Source: Chryseobacterium defluvii (GTDB lineage Bacteria; Bacteroidota; Bacteroidia; Flavobacteriales; Weeksellaceae). Taken from it: DNA of 64,000 nt. Of the stretch, positions 34,514 through 45,000 are shown piece by piece (position 1 is the first letter of the stretch; every line of letters begins with the position of its first letter). The stretch is from the NCBI RefSeq assembly GCF_003634775.1, contig NZ_RBXB01000003.1, positions 928,476 through 992,475 of the forward strand, written 5' to 3'. Below the pieces are notes generated by a model. That model searched no databases. It was not told where the DNA came from and saw only the letters and a list, made by a program, of their open reading frames with translations. Position numbers and translations under genes: made by a program.

Positions 34514-35428
34514 TTATTTTAATTTTATTCCTTGTAAATATTCTTTTTCTTTTTTTCTTTTAGCCCAGAATAAAGGGCCCAGCAATATATGAAATATTAA
34601 AACAACCGGGGATATAATCCAGATTGCAGCCATCAAATATACCTTAAAGAATTTGACCAGCAAGGGGCGTTTTTCTTTTTTCTTGATGATGAGGTTGGAC
34701 CAAACGGTGAAGATTTTGTTTCCTACTTTTTCCACTCGCACCAGGAATGGGCGGATCTCAACAGCTCCGTTCTTCACCAAATCCGGTTGTAGATTTTCCA
34801 GGGTGTTGTTTTCAAAATGTTTTTTGATGATTTCCCCGTACTTTCCTGCACCGGTGATCTCTTCATATGAAACTCCCGCAGCAGGTAATATCCCGGATTT
34901 TTCTTTTTGCCCTGTTGTCAGCCAGCGCAAGATCGTTAATACACTGGTATAATTATCATGCCGGTCTACCAATGCAATATTTCCTACGAGTTTAGCTTTC
35001 AGATTTTTTAAATATACCTTCAGTTTTTCCTGGGAAAGCATCCACATATTTCTTGTTCCGGAAACAGTAACTACAGGAGTGTCTTTTAAAAGATTTTCCG
35101 CATAGCCGCTTTTCAGGAATGAAATAATAGGAATAGAAGGAGTAAGATACCAAACCTGATACCCAAAAATGATCAGATCATATTTTTTATCCAGTATTTC
35201 AGAGGATGGGGGGTGAATTTCGCTCGGAATCTGTAGGTAAGATTCCGGGAAAGTGTTAAAAAAAACATCACTTGGCCATGGAAAAGGGAAATCCGTCTTT
35301 AATTGGATATTATAATAAGTAACCTCATATTCCTCCTTTTTATCCTCAAAAGGTTTGGATACATTCTTCACAATATCTTCCAGCTGCCCGGTTTGTGAAT
35401 AATATATAACAAGTATGTTTTTTTTCAT
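34514..35428 (-). CDS. darA: DarA dialkylresorcinol-condensing/aromatising enzyme
   Basis: The 304-residue protein has an N-terminal flavodoxin-like domain (NILVIYYSQTGQ, then YDLIIFGYQVWYLTPSIP and VVTVSGTRNMW), a middle helical part, and a C-terminal TM hairpin (about 268-290, AAIWIISPVVLIFHILLG) with a basic tail. It matches the DarA proteins of flexirubin loci, which with DarB give the dialkylresorcinol by aromatisation. The membrane anchor suits a lipid-like substrate. It sits between the MMPL fusion gene and darB. Confidence 0.88.
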   Translation of the reverse strand: MKKNILVIYYSQTGQLEDIVKNVSKPFEDKKEEYEVTYYNIQLKTDFPFPWPSDVFFNTFPESYLQIPSEIHPPSSEILDKKYDLIIFGYQVWYLTPSIPIISFLKSGYAENLLKDTPVVTVSGTRNMWMLSQEKLKVYLKNLKAKLVGNIALVDRHDNYTSVLTILRWLTTGQKEKSGILPAAGVSYEEITGAGKYGEIIKKHFENNTLENLQPDLVKNGAVEIRPFLVRVEKVGNKIFTVWSNLIIKKKEKRPLLVKFFKVYLMAAIWIISPVVLIFHILLGPLFWAKRKKEKEYLQGIKLK

Positions 35429-35471
35429 TAAATTTTTTTAGTGTTTACAAAAATATACTTTTCAGATTTAT

Positions 35472-38400
35472 TTACTGTTTTTTGAAAATTTTTATTGCTT
35501 CGGTGTCAAATACCTTCTGATAAGCACTGTTTTCGAATCCTGTATTATTCATGTTCAGGAAAATGATGGTTTCAGGTAAATTGGGAATTGTATTTATCCC
35601 AAAGCTTTCATCCGAAATCAAAAGTACATCTATCTTTTTATTGACATCCGAAATATCATGTATATAATTTAATTTTCTTCTTTTTACCAAATAATTTTGT
35701 TTAGCAATCTCACGCTTTTCTTCATTTCTGATCCAACTGAATATTTTTCTTCCGGCCTGATAAAGGGTAAGCAAAACATCTTTTTGCCCGAAATCATCCG
35801 AAACATGCAAAATACTTGCCTCTTTTGAGATATGTTTATTCAATTCAAAATATACTGATTTATTATCATTGAAATCTCCCTTTACTTGTTTTACAACATC
35901 GTCTTCTTTGTACAGGTAGCTCAACAATAATTTCTTTTTAAAATAATTTTCACCTTCAGTTTCTTTCCTCAGATGAGCAAATTCTTCCCTGAAATAAGCA
36001 TTGATCTTCTTCGTCCTTTCTGAGTAATTATTGCCGAAGTTTACATCATCCTTTTTGATTCTGTCACCAACCTTAACGGTAATGCTCCCATCATAAATAA
36101 TAAAATCTCCTTTAGGCAAAACTTCGGAATTTCCATGAATATAAAGAGGCAAGATATCCAGTCCAAACTGCTCGGCAAGATAAAAAGCACCCTTGTGAAA
36201 CCTTTTGATATCATGAGTATAAGAACGCTCTGCTTCCGGAAAAACAACCAGAGAATATCCCTGATCCACCTTTTCCTTCAATTTTTCCATCCCGTTTTCT
36301 ATTCCCTGGGAAACCGGATAAAAGCCCAAAGCTCTTACCATTTTCCCAAAAACGGGAGACTGATACACCCAGTCATTCACCAGGTACACAATTTTATGAG
36401 TGGTCATGGCAATCGCTAAAGTGTCTAAAAAAGAAGTGTGATTAGCAATAATGACTGCCGGTTTACTGAAATCCTCATGTCCGTTTTTAATCACCTTTTT
36501 CTTTACAAATGGATTCGAAAATAAGACAGAAGTTAAAAACTTAGCCATTAATAATTTAATGAAGTCTAATGTTTTCCCTTTTGAATTCTTTACCAAGAAG
36601 CTCCCGAATACGGAAAAGAACAGTCCCCCCAATCCATAATATAAAAAGGAAAGAACAGAGTGTAGAAACAATCTGAAGGTAATAGGTGAAAGTCCTTTTT
36701 TAGCTCTGTTGATGATCAGAAATCTGAACCAGAACGGATACAATGTTGAGGTAATGATGATCACGGAAAACATTCCGATTAAAGCAACCAGTGCCAATGA
36801 ATGTAACGCAGGATGTTTGGCGAAAATAAGAGACCCGATGGAAAGGACAGTGGTGAAAACGGCCAGAATGATAGAAATTCTGTAGGTAGGAAGTTCATTC
36901 TTCCCCGTTGTATGTTCCTTTTGCATGGCCTTTGTGAGGAAAATGCTGAAATCATCTCCAACTCCGAACACTAAAGTACAGACAACCGTGCTGAAAATAT
37001 TAAGCTCCAATCCTAAAAAATATAAAATTCCGGCGGTAACGATTCCCGTTAAAACAATCGGGAACATCGTAAGAACTGTCAGTTCAAAGTTCCTGAAGAA
37101 AACAATAATCGTCAGAATGATCGCGAGAAGAGAATAATTGATCAGCGTATTGAAGTCTCTTTTTAGTAAGCCTAAAAAGTTTTCATTCATTTGTTGGCGG
37201 TCGATCGCTAACGCATGATGTTTCTTTTCGACATCTTTGATAAAAGCGTCTCTTTTCTTTTCATCTACCTTCACAACATTGGAAACGGTGTAAAATTCCT
37301 TTTCGTTGCTTACAAACTCTGAAACCTGTAAGGCTTTTACTTTTTCATAATCCTTCAGGCTTAAAGCAGAGTAGTTTTTGTTTAAAATGTCATTGAACTG
37401 TGTAAAAGCTGCATTATTAAATCCAAATTGAGCTCCATTGCTTACCAGTTCAGATAGAGTCTGATTTTTTTTATTTTCATCCCAGAAATTTTTCCAGGTT
37501 TCAATCTTTTTCTGTTGGTCTTTCTCAGATAAAACAACATTTCCTAAAGAATTATAGCTTAAAATTTTCCCTTCCTGCTTTTCTTTCTCTAAGAATTGGC
37601 TTAGTTGGGAATTTCTGGACAATGCTTCTTCCTCAGAGTCTCCATAAGAAATTGTGTAAATAGATTTGGAGGTAATATCAGAAAGCTTTTCCAGCTTGGC
37701 TTCATTGAGTTTTAATTCTTTCGGGATATAATTCAGGTCGCCGATATCTTCATTGAATCCGACATGTCTGAAACCAAACAGGCAGGCAATGATAACCAGG
37801 GAACATCCGATAATTAAAGGTTTGTTTTTCTCATAAGGGTAAGACCCTATTGTATCAATAAAATTTGTATTCTGTTTTTTGGCACTTTCTTTAGGATGAT
37901 AAAGTTGCGGTACGATAATTAAGGCAGATACAGAAGACAGGATGACTGTGATAGATGCAAAAAGTCCCAAGTCCTTTAATGCTTCGGAACGAACAAAAAC
38001 GAGGCATAAAAATGAAACAGCGGTGGTAGCGCTGCTTAATATAACAGGTTGGGTGATTTCTTTATAAAGCTCTTCAATATTATTGTTATGCTTGTAATGC
38101 GTAAGAATATGGAGTGCATAATCAATGGTGATCCCTATAAGAATGGCTCCGACGCTTAAAGAGATTGCCGAAATCTTATCCTTGATAAAATATAAGGTCA
38201 ACAGAGCAAGTAAAACAGAAAAAACCGTCGGAAGAAAAACAATAACAGGAGTAAAAAAGTTTCTGAAATAATACATCAGCAAAATAAAAAGGACCGTCAT
38301 CGAAATCAGAACTGTGTTCTGGATATCCTTTTTGATCTGCTTGGCATTAGCAACGGCAATTACCGGTGAACCGAAATAACTGAGTTCTGTTTTTCCCTTA

Positions 38401-39125
38401 AATTGTTGGTTGATAGTATCTTTAATGACATTCAGCTGATCAACGAATGCTTCATTGTTTTTAGTATCGTTGCTTTTATTTTTAGGTTCAATAAAAAGAA
38501 GAAGATTCTTGCCGTCTTGGGTAACAATGTAATTGTCTTCCAGCCTGAAATCCTTGCCGATATTTAAGGCATTGAGCTTTTTGATTCCTAAAAAAGTAAT
38601 TCCCAGCGGATCTTTTTTAATAAAATCTTTGGTCACCAGACTTGTGGGAGATACTAATGAAATGTAATTGCTTTCTACCTGTTTGGCAATGCTGTCCTTC
38701 TGTAATTTTTTTTCAATTTCCTTATAATCGTTTTCGCTTAGAAATAAAGGCAGGTTCTGGTTGACAAAATCAAAAGTTTCGGAGATTTCATCATCATTCA
38801 CCTTCCCCTGAACAGAACCCACGTACTTCTGCAGAGGCTGCAACTTCTGTAAAAAAGCATCAGCGGTTTCGGAAAGCTGGAAACTGTTTTCACCGGATTT
38901 ATTTTCAATGATAACAATAATCTTATCTGAAAAGTTGAGTTGCTTAAGAACTTTTCCTGTAAGATCGGACTTTTCATTTTTAGGAATAATCTGATTGATA
39001 TCTTCTTCAAAATTAATTTTTGAAGCAAAATACCCACATGCTATAGCAATGCCCAATGCAATAAAAACAGATAAAATTCTGTTTTTAGAAATCAGGTAAT
39101 ATAAATAAATGAAGAAGCGATGCAT
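35472..39125 (-). CDS. MMPL-type RND exporter fused to PlsC-like acyltransferase and a methyltransferase-like tail
   Basis: The 1217-residue protein has three parts. Residues 1-800 are an RND/MMPL exporter with two TM bundles (after an N-terminal TM, five segments near 265-410 and another set near 655-800) and two periplasmic loops. Residues about 880-1060 are a PlsC-type acyltransferase: NHTSFLD (HxxxxD) and FPEAERSYT. The last 150 residues resemble a Rossmann methyltransferase (SILHVSDDFGQKDVLLTLY), but the glycine-rich SAM loop is degraded. Aryl-polyene loci commonly have MMPL exporters and acyltransferases as separate or fused genes; here transport and acylation at the membrane may be coupled. 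It is the first gene of the dar operon. Confidence 0.88.
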   Translation of the reverse strand: MHRFFIYLYYLISKNRILSVFIALGIAIACGYFASKINFEEDINQIIPKNEKSDLTGKVLKQLNFSDKIIVIIENKSGENSFQLSETADAFLQKLQPLQKYVGSVQGKVNDDEISETFDFVNQNLPLFLSENDYKEIEKKLQKDSIAKQVESNYISLVSPTSLVTKDFIKKDPLGITFLGIKKLNALNIGKDFRLEDNYIVTQDGKNLLLFIEPKNKSNDTKNNEAFVDQLNVIKDTINQQFKGKTELSYFGSPVIAVANAKQIKKDIQNTVLISMTVLFILLMYYFRNFFTPVIVFLPTVFSVLLALLTLYFIKDKISAISLSVGAILIGITIDYALHILTHYKHNNNIEELYKEITQPVILSSATTAVSFLCLVFVRSEALKDLGLFASITVILSSVSALIIVPQLYHPKESAKKQNTNFIDTIGSYPYEKNKPLIIGCSLVIIACLFGFRHVGFNEDIGDLNYIPKELKLNEAKLEKLSDITSKSIYTISYGDSEEEALSRNSQLSQFLEKEKQEGKILSYNSLGNVVLSEKDQQKKIETWKNFWDENKKNQTLSELVSNGAQFGFNNAAFTQFNDILNKNYSALSLKDYEKVKALQVSEFVSNEKEFYTVSNVVKVDEKKRDAFIKDVEKKHHALAIDRQQMNENFLGLLKRDFNTLINYSLLAIILTIIVFFRNFELTVLTMFPIVLTGIVTAGILYFLGLELNIFSTVVCTLVFGVGDDFSIFLTKAMQKEHTTGKNELPTYRISIILAVFTTVLSIGSLIFAKHPALHSLALVALIGMFSVIIITSTLYPFWFRFLIINRAKKGLSPITFRLFLHSVLSFLYYGLGGLFFSVFGSFLVKNSKGKTLDFIKLLMAKFLTSVLFSNPFVKKKVIKNGHEDFSKPAVIIANHTSFLDTLAIAMTTHKIVYLVNDWVYQSPVFGKMVRALGFYPVSQGIENGMEKLKEKVDQGYSLVVFPEAERSYTHDIKRFHKGAFYLAEQFGLDILPLYIHGNSEVLPKGDFIIYDGSITVKVGDRIKKDDVNFGNNYSERTKKINAYFREEFAHLRKETEGENYFKKKLLLSYLYKEDDVVKQVKGDFNDNKSVYFELNKHISKEASILHVSDDFGQKDVLLTLYQAGRKIFSWIRNEEKREIAKQNYLVKRRKLNYIHDISDVNKKIDVLLISDESFGINTIPNLPETIIFLNMNNTGFENSAYQKVFDTEAIKIFKKQ

Positions 39126-39145
39126 TGCATTATAAAATAAGGTTG

Positions 39146-39153
39146 CAAATTTA
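39146..39153 (-). promoter_or_regulatory. -7 promoter element for the MMPL-dar operon
   Basis: TAAATTTG on the minus strand fits TAnnTTTG and lies about 20 bases upstream of the ATG at 39125, so the leader would be short. Confidence 0.55.
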
Positions 39154-39241
39154 AATTTTTAAGCATTAGTTTAAAAGTTTTTACAGACAAGTTTTCGCTG
39201 AAAATCAATAAAATATTTCTAGGTGAAATGAAAAAAACTTA

Positions 39242-39249
39242 TACTTTTG
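39242..39249 (+). promoter_or_regulatory. -7 promoter element for the polysaccharide genes
   Basis: TACTTTTG followed by CAAAAG lies 67 bases before the ATG at 39316. It is the same box as at topA (46734) and at 41600. Confidence 0.6.
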
Positions 39250-39315
39250 CAAAAGTTCCCCTTAATTAAAATGTATTTTAAACAAAATTTTACACAAAAA
39301 TGATGCTGTTTTGAT

Positions 39316-40317
39316 ATGTTAAAACCAATTGATGAAAAAATAAACGGATTTTTATTTATAATAATTTTTCCTCTCCTGCTTTTCTTTATATCCTATTATG
39401 GATTTGAGTCTGCTTATGTGGTCTGGATAAAATCTGCTGAAAAGGCACCTGATTTTATGTTTGAATCTGTATATGCTTACAGGGTAATTCCTAATTTTCT
39501 CAGTGTGCATGTTACGGAAGTAATGACTTACATTATAGATCGGTATTTACCATTCACTAAAAATTTCCTTTTGAAAAATGGGTCTGTTTTTTATCACAGT
39601 ACCTTTTTGATCAATGCTTTCTTTTTTGTCTTGTCCTCAGTCATCTTAGATAAGATTTTCAAACTTAAGCCGGTGGAAATCATTCAGAATAGTAATGTTA
39701 GGAGAATGCTTCATTTGTTGGCGGTATTTTTTATAGTGATATTGCAATACGTCCCGACCAATTGTGATCTGATCGCTATTTTCTTTTATCTGTCAGGGGT
39801 TTATTTTACCCTTACCTATTTAGAAGGCCGAAAGCCTATGGATCTTATGTTGCTGAGCATCATTATCATTATTTCGACATTTGCCAGAGAAACAGCTTGT
39901 CTGAATATTGCTTTTTTTGCGGCGGTTTTCTTTGACCCTGAAACATGGAAGAAAAGAGATTTTGCGGTTATAAAAGAAATGTTGTTACTGGTGATAGCAT
40001 TTGTGCTGCCTTATGTTGGTCTTAGGTTGTCAATCCGCCAGGATGCTTCTTTTTTTGAAGGGGTTTATCTGATTAAGAATTTTACGAGTCCATACAATAT
40101 AGCCGGGCTAATGTTCGGAATAATTGCATTGTATTTTGGGTACAAACTATGTAGTGAGGAAGGAAAGGGAATATTGAAAAAATATCTTTTTTTCTCACTT
40201 CCATATCTTATAATGATTACTTTAGTGGGGCTTTTTTGGGAAGCAAGGTTATTTTTGCCTTTAATTCTTACAGGAATCGTGCTTGCTTCACAGAAATTTA
40301 AAATTGTTCATCCATAA
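39316..40317 (+). CDS. Hypothetical polytopic membrane protein (polysaccharide region)
   Basis: The 333-residue protein has about nine hydrophobic segments and no cytoplasmic domain. A conserved-looking STFARETACLNIAFF segment (about 191-205) resembles STLLHEVTLFYIPYF in the 45556 protein; Arg/Glu/His in that position recalls GT-C type transferases or polymerases. It is followed after 3 bp by an epsG-like gene. A role in repeat-unit polymerisation or glycosylation of an exopolysaccharide is inference from neighbours. Confidence 0.75.
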   Translation: MLKPIDEKINGFLFIIIFPLLLFFISYYGFESAYVVWIKSAEKAPDFMFESVYAYRVIPNFLSVHVTEVMTYIIDRYLPFTKNFLLKNGSVFYHSTFLINAFFFVLSSVILDKIFKLKPVEIIQNSNVRRMLHLLAVFFIVILQYVPTNCDLIAIFFYLSGVYFTLTYLEGRKPMDLMLLSIIIIISTFARETACLNIAFFAAVFFDPETWKKRDFAVIKEMLLLVIAFVLPYVGLRLSIRQDASFFEGVYLIKNFTSPYNIAGLMFGIIALYFGYKLCSEEGKGILKKYLFFSLPYLIMITLVGLFWEARLFLPLILTGIVLASQKFKIVHP

Positions 40318-40320
40318 TAA

Positions 40321-41460
40321 ATGAGTTTACTACATCCATATTATATAATTGCATTGGTTTTCATGCTCATTATGAGCTTTCAGGAAGTGTACCGGGGAAG
40401 AGTCGAGAAACGATGGCTATATTTTTTAGGGATTTATCTTGTGATTCTTGCGGGACTCCGAAATGAGGTGGGTCCGGATTATGGAAGTTATAAGGGGATT
40501 TATATTTATTCGGATACTAAAGAATATGTAACGATCTTTCTGAAAGCTCTTCGTATGGAAGGGAATCAACCTATGGAAGTTGAGTGGCTGTTTGTGCTGA
40601 TCAACAAAATATTATTGAACGTTTTCAATGCGCCCTTTTATATTCTTACTCTTGTTATTGCAGCGCTCGCTGTCTTCTTTAAAATTGAATATATTGAAGA
40701 TAATACGTTCTATCCCTTTACCTTCATGGCTTTTATGTTTATTCCCGGGTTTTTTATTGGGGAAAGCGGGCAGATCAGGCAGAATCTGGGGTCGTTTGTT
40801 GTTTATTTTGCGATAAGATTTATTAAGGAGAGAAAATTATTCTATTATCTCCTGTGTATTTATCTGGCGGGTGGTATTCATAATGTCTGCTATCTTTTCC
40901 TTCCGATGTACTGGGTAGCCCGTATTCCTCTGAATAAAGCCGTTATGCTTATTCTCATCATTACTTCCGTATTTTTATCCCCTTTTGAAGTCTACCGGGC
41001 ATTTGGTGAATTTTTGAACAATGTGGCGGCTGATAATACGCTTGCGATGGGATTCAACGGATATATAGATGAAACCACCCAAAGACTTAATGGCGGCTTC
41101 GGGATTCCTGAGGCTATGATGGCTATCTTAACTTTTTTCCTTTTTGCTTTCGATACAAAGATGAAAGAAAAATTTCCTTATTATGAGTATCATAGAAACT
41201 ATGCAGTTATAGGAATATGTCTTTATTTTATTTTCAGGAACAATCCCATTTTTTCTTCCCGATTGGCGGGAGCATTTATTGGGTTTTCATATATTCTGAT
41301 TCCTAATACGATGTATGTGGTATCTGAAAACACTAAAAAAATGATCTATACCTTTATTCTTGCTTTGGTAGTATTTAACTTTGTAGTATTCTCAAGCTTT
41401 AATAATATAAAGGCCGGAAGATTTACAATTGATCTTTACAGAAACCATCTCCTTCCGTAA
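40321..41460 (+). CDS. EpsG family exopolysaccharide polymerase-like membrane protein
   Basis: This 379-residue polytopic protein matches the EpsG family: an N-terminal TM, then LAGLRNEVGPDYGSYKGIY (about 42-60) and a later FIGESGQIRQNLGSFVVYF, with ten or so hydrophobic segments. EpsG proteins are the Wzy-like polymerase of exopolysaccharide systems. It ends at a terminator. Confidence 0.88.
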   Translation: MSLLHPYYIIALVFMLIMSFQEVYRGRVEKRWLYFLGIYLVILAGLRNEVGPDYGSYKGIYIYSDTKEYVTIFLKALRMEGNQPMEVEWLFVLINKILLNVFNAPFYILTLVIAALAVFFKIEYIEDNTFYPFTFMAFMFIPGFFIGESGQIRQNLGSFVVYFAIRFIKERKLFYYLLCIYLAGGIHNVCYLFLPMYWVARIPLNKAVMLILIITSVFLSPFEVYRAFGEFLNNVAADNTLAMGFNGYIDETTQRLNGGFGIPEAMMAILTFFLFAFDTKMKEKFPYYEYHRNYAVIGICLYFIFRNNPIFSSRLAGAFIGFSYILIPNTMYVVSENTKKMIYTFILALVVFNFVVFSSFNNIKAGRFTIDLYRNHLLP

Positions 41461-41481
41461 TATTAACCTAAAATTTTATAT

Positions 41482-41513
41482 AAAAAGCAGTGCCTGTTGG
41501 TACTGCTTTTTTT
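41482..41513 (+). terminator. Intrinsic terminator after epsG-like gene
   Basis: A 13-bp stem (41482-41494 with 41499-41511, one G-T pair) has a 4-base loop and is followed by T-rich sequence. Confidence 0.88.
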
Positions 41514-41599
41514 GTTGATTTGAAAGTTGGAAAAATGAAGTTATGACCTGATATTTCTTAAAATAAATAAATTATTTATAAACATTTAATAATTATACA

Positions 41600-41607
41600 T
41601 ACTTTTG
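41600..41607 (+). promoter_or_regulatory. -7 promoter element upstream of the small ORF and FISUMP gene
   Basis: TACTTTTG followed by CGACGG fits TAnnTTTG. It lies 162 bases before the small ORF. The 614-bp stretch from 41461 to 42074 holds the terminator, this promoter, the small ORF and a tandem repeat. Confidence 0.5.
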
Positions 41608-41768
41608 CGACGGATGAAATTTATATGCTGTATTTTCATTAGTAATCGTTTAATTTTAATGTATTAATAAAATAATTTGTTTATCTCGGTTTTATATATA
41701 AAATAAATGATTATTTTATAGCAAAGGCTTAGATATTGCACTTTTGATAGCAGCACAAACTTAAGGAT

Positions 41769-41918
41769 ATGAAAAATTTAGTAAAAAAGCAAGAAAAAGA
41801 AACAGTGAGGTCTCAATGGACCTGCTTTTTAAAATCAGTAGAAAGCGTATTAGCTTTAAAAGTGCAGAATGTCAAAAAGTCTGGTTACTCCATGGCTGTA
41901 ATTATTAACAAAAGATAA
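41769..41918 (+). CDS. Possible 49-residue basic small protein
   Basis: An ATG at 41769, preceded closely by AAGGAT, opens a 49-codon frame. The product is basic, with one Trp-Thr-Cys in the middle (residues 17-19) and a hydrophobic SMAVIINK end; no signal peptide. Its last codons (AACAAAAGATAA) are the first unit of the 22-bp tandem repeat. The strong promoter box upstream and the ribosome site support it, but such short frames arise by chance, and I recognise no family. Confidence 0.4.
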   Translation: MKNLVKKQEKETVRSQWTCFLKSVESVLALKVQNVKKSGYSMAVIINKR

Positions 41919-41984
41919 TCTATTTTTTAACAGAGGATAATGCGTTGTTTAGCAGAAGATAACGTATTTTTTAGCAAAAGTTAA
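41907..41984 (+). repeat. 22-bp tandem repeat, about 3.5 units
   Basis: Units start at 41907, 41929, 41951 and 41973 (partial). The shared pattern is ARCARARGATAAY followed by a T-rich half, each exactly 22 bases. The period is two helical turns and is not a multiple of three, which favours a protein-binding or structural role over coding. Confidence 0.8.
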
Positions 41985-42074
41985 TTAATAGTGCTTTAAT
42001 GTTGAATTTTATCACAATAATCAATGGTTTTGTTGTGATTTATTTAAATTCGAATTGAAAAATAATTACAAGCC

Positions 42075-45000
42075 ATGAAAAAGTTAGTCTTTAAAATTTT
42101 TATTGCAATTTTTTGCATAGTATCGGCTTATGCATATTCCCAAGACTGGACAAAAGCTCCCAACAGTTACATATTTGATCCTGCCTTAAACAATGAAGGT
42201 TTGTATATTCCTGTAAAAAAGGCTTATGCAATGTGGGAACAAGATAAATATCTTAAAGGAAGCGGAATTCCTGCCGGGAAGGTTACAGCGGATGTATTAT
42301 GGGAGGATGTTCACGGATTGATAAAAACCGGACAGGCATACTCCCTTGAAATTGTAGATTCCGGAGTGAATGCAAAAATAAAAGTACCGGTCAATAAGTC
42401 TAAAAAAGGAAATGCTGTTGTCGTTTTAAGAGTAAATGATGAGATTTTTTGGAGCTGGCACATTTGGGTTACAGATAATCCTGCCAATGGATCTACTTAT
42501 AAGAGCTTTAATACCCTGAGAAGAGAAAAGAGCGACGGTACTCTTGAAGCTATTCCGGATGCAGACTGGGGATGGATGGATAGGAATTTGGGAGCGATAA
42601 GCAGCTCCATTACAGCATCAGACTGGAATCGTAATGGCGGGTTACTCTATCAGTGGGGCAGAAAAGACCCTATTCCGCCTTTAGTGTGGCGGGGAAATGA
42701 TTTCTATGAAGTTTCCGGCTCTATAGGAAGAGTGAGACACAGAGGAGCAGTAAATATGACGAATGCTATTAAAATTGATGACCTAAGAAAATTTGTTTTA
42801 TTGTCAAATGCCAGTATTACCAATAATATAAGATTGTCAGTAAAAAATCCGTTAAGTCTTATTTACGTTAATAAAGATGACAATTCAGGACCTGCATATT
42901 ATAACAATAATGCTAACCTGCCGGTAAACTGGTTTGGTATATTTTCCGGATTGGCAGCCAATCAGCTTAGTGAGCTGAATTTGTGGTCTGATAATTCAAA
43001 GGGATTGATTGCTGCTAATTACAATGATGATAATAATGCCAATCCTTATAGGGATAAATCATCTTTTGATCCTTGTCCCAACGGGTGGAGAATCCCTTCA
43101 GCGTTAGTGGCTAATTCAGCTTCAGCATCATATATCGATGATGTGAGAATTGATTTTTCGCCTTTCGGAGTAAGAACCAATATGGCGAAAAATGTTTTTG
43201 AGTCCAATAATTATCATATCATTAAACCAACGGATACCTCTACCCCAACATTCATGAAAGGGTTTAAGATCTATCCTAATTTTGGTTTTGATTTATCCAA
43301 TGTGGGAGGATTTAATATGGGTGTTTTCCCGGGAACGGGACAGCTGGTTTTAAATTTCCATAACGGGCAATATACGGATCAGCACCAGACTGCTTTATGG
43401 ACAGCAACAATGACAAGGCATTTTGATGCAACCCCGGCTGTCGGGGCAAGAGCTTTATCTCTGATTCCAGATAAAGGGCAATCGGATATTCCGGATTCCG
43501 GATTTCCTGATGTAAAGGGGAGATACTGGTATTCACCTCTGTCTTCGGGACCAACATCTAATGCTGCGGGATGCAGGTGTATAAAAGACCCGTTATATGT
43601 GGTGAATAATTATGATTTCCCCACAGAATATTTGGTATCTGCCAGTGAATACAAAGTAGGTATGGATAATCCCAACACCTATCAAATTGTTAAAAATACA
43701 GTGATTTCAACCGTTGAAATTCCTGTAAGCAAGGCGTTTTCTGTTCAGAGTGAGCTTTTAAATAACAAGATGATCCTTAATTCTTCAAGCTTTAGCAATT
43801 TAAAAGCTAATGTTCTTTGGTCTACCAATACGGAACTGATCAATACCGTTACTGTAGTTAATCCTTCTCCTGGAACACTGGATAATATTGCCAATACTAA
43901 AATCCTGGTTACCGTAAAGCCTAACCAGAGTGGTAATGCAGTAATTACACTTCATAACGAAAATACGACCAATCCTGTATATTGGAGTTGGCATATCTGG
44001 GTAACGGATACTCCGGTAGGATCAAACGCATATACTACTGAGCTTCCGAATACTTCTGTTACCAACTATGTAAACTATGTAAACAAGGCAGATAATGTTT
44101 TCCAGACAGAGTTTATGGACAGGAATTTAGGAGCAACAGATGCTTTCCCGGTAGTGGTAAATCCTTTTACACCTACTACAGCTGAGATGGCGAAGATCAG
44201 GGCTGCAACTGGTTTACATTATCAGTGGGGGAGAAAAGATCCGCTTCCTGTTTTCCAGCACGCAGATAACAGGGCTTCTTATAATGTATTCTTAGGAAAT
44301 GTTATGGCAAGCGGTTCTGTAACCTATTCTACTTTGTCGTCATCAACCTATAACAATATGTCTGGAAATTATATTGTTCCTTATAATACTTATACCGGAA
44401 CAGCTAATGTGCAGGCTTCCGATAAAGTTTCGGAAAAAATAGCCAAAGTGCTTGCTTATTCTGTAGGGAATCCGTTGGTGTATATGATTCCGAGTACCTT
44501 TGCGCCTTTCAACAGTGCCGTTCCAAACTATACAAACGGTTCGGACTGGTTGTCTGCTGAGCCTAATCTTGCTCCGGACAGATGGGGAAGAGGAGGAAAA
44601 AAATCGCCATTTGATCCTTGTCCTGCAGGATGGAGGATACCCGACCTGTCAGGTGTTGCTATTATTTCCAATAAGGATTTCGGACTTACCCCTTTCTATA
44701 AAAAAGATAAGAATGTAGCAACCTCTTATAGTATCATCAATGATTATTCAGGTATCCGGGTGAGAAATCCGAGCACGACTTCTACCATTGGATATACATT
44801 TAACGATTCATCTTATAAAATAGGAAATTATCCTAATTCCGGATCCAGAGGATTTAGAAGTGTAATCGGTAATCAGGCTCCACAGGGAACATTCAATTTC
44901 ATTAATTTTCAGTATCCCGGAGTGTGGACCGCCGCATTGAACTCAAATTACATAGGAAGACCTGTGAACATGTTGTTTGATGCAGCCTCTTCTGCCAATC

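Noticed and set aside
36041..36961. Several 60-94 codon frames antisense or out of frame within the MMPL fusion gene
   Set aside because: They are shadows of a 1217-codon gene with full domain matches and have no start context of their own.
41907..41984. Possible CRISPR array
   Set aside because: The 22-bp units are directly adjacent with no spacers, the copies are imperfect, and no cas gene is present.
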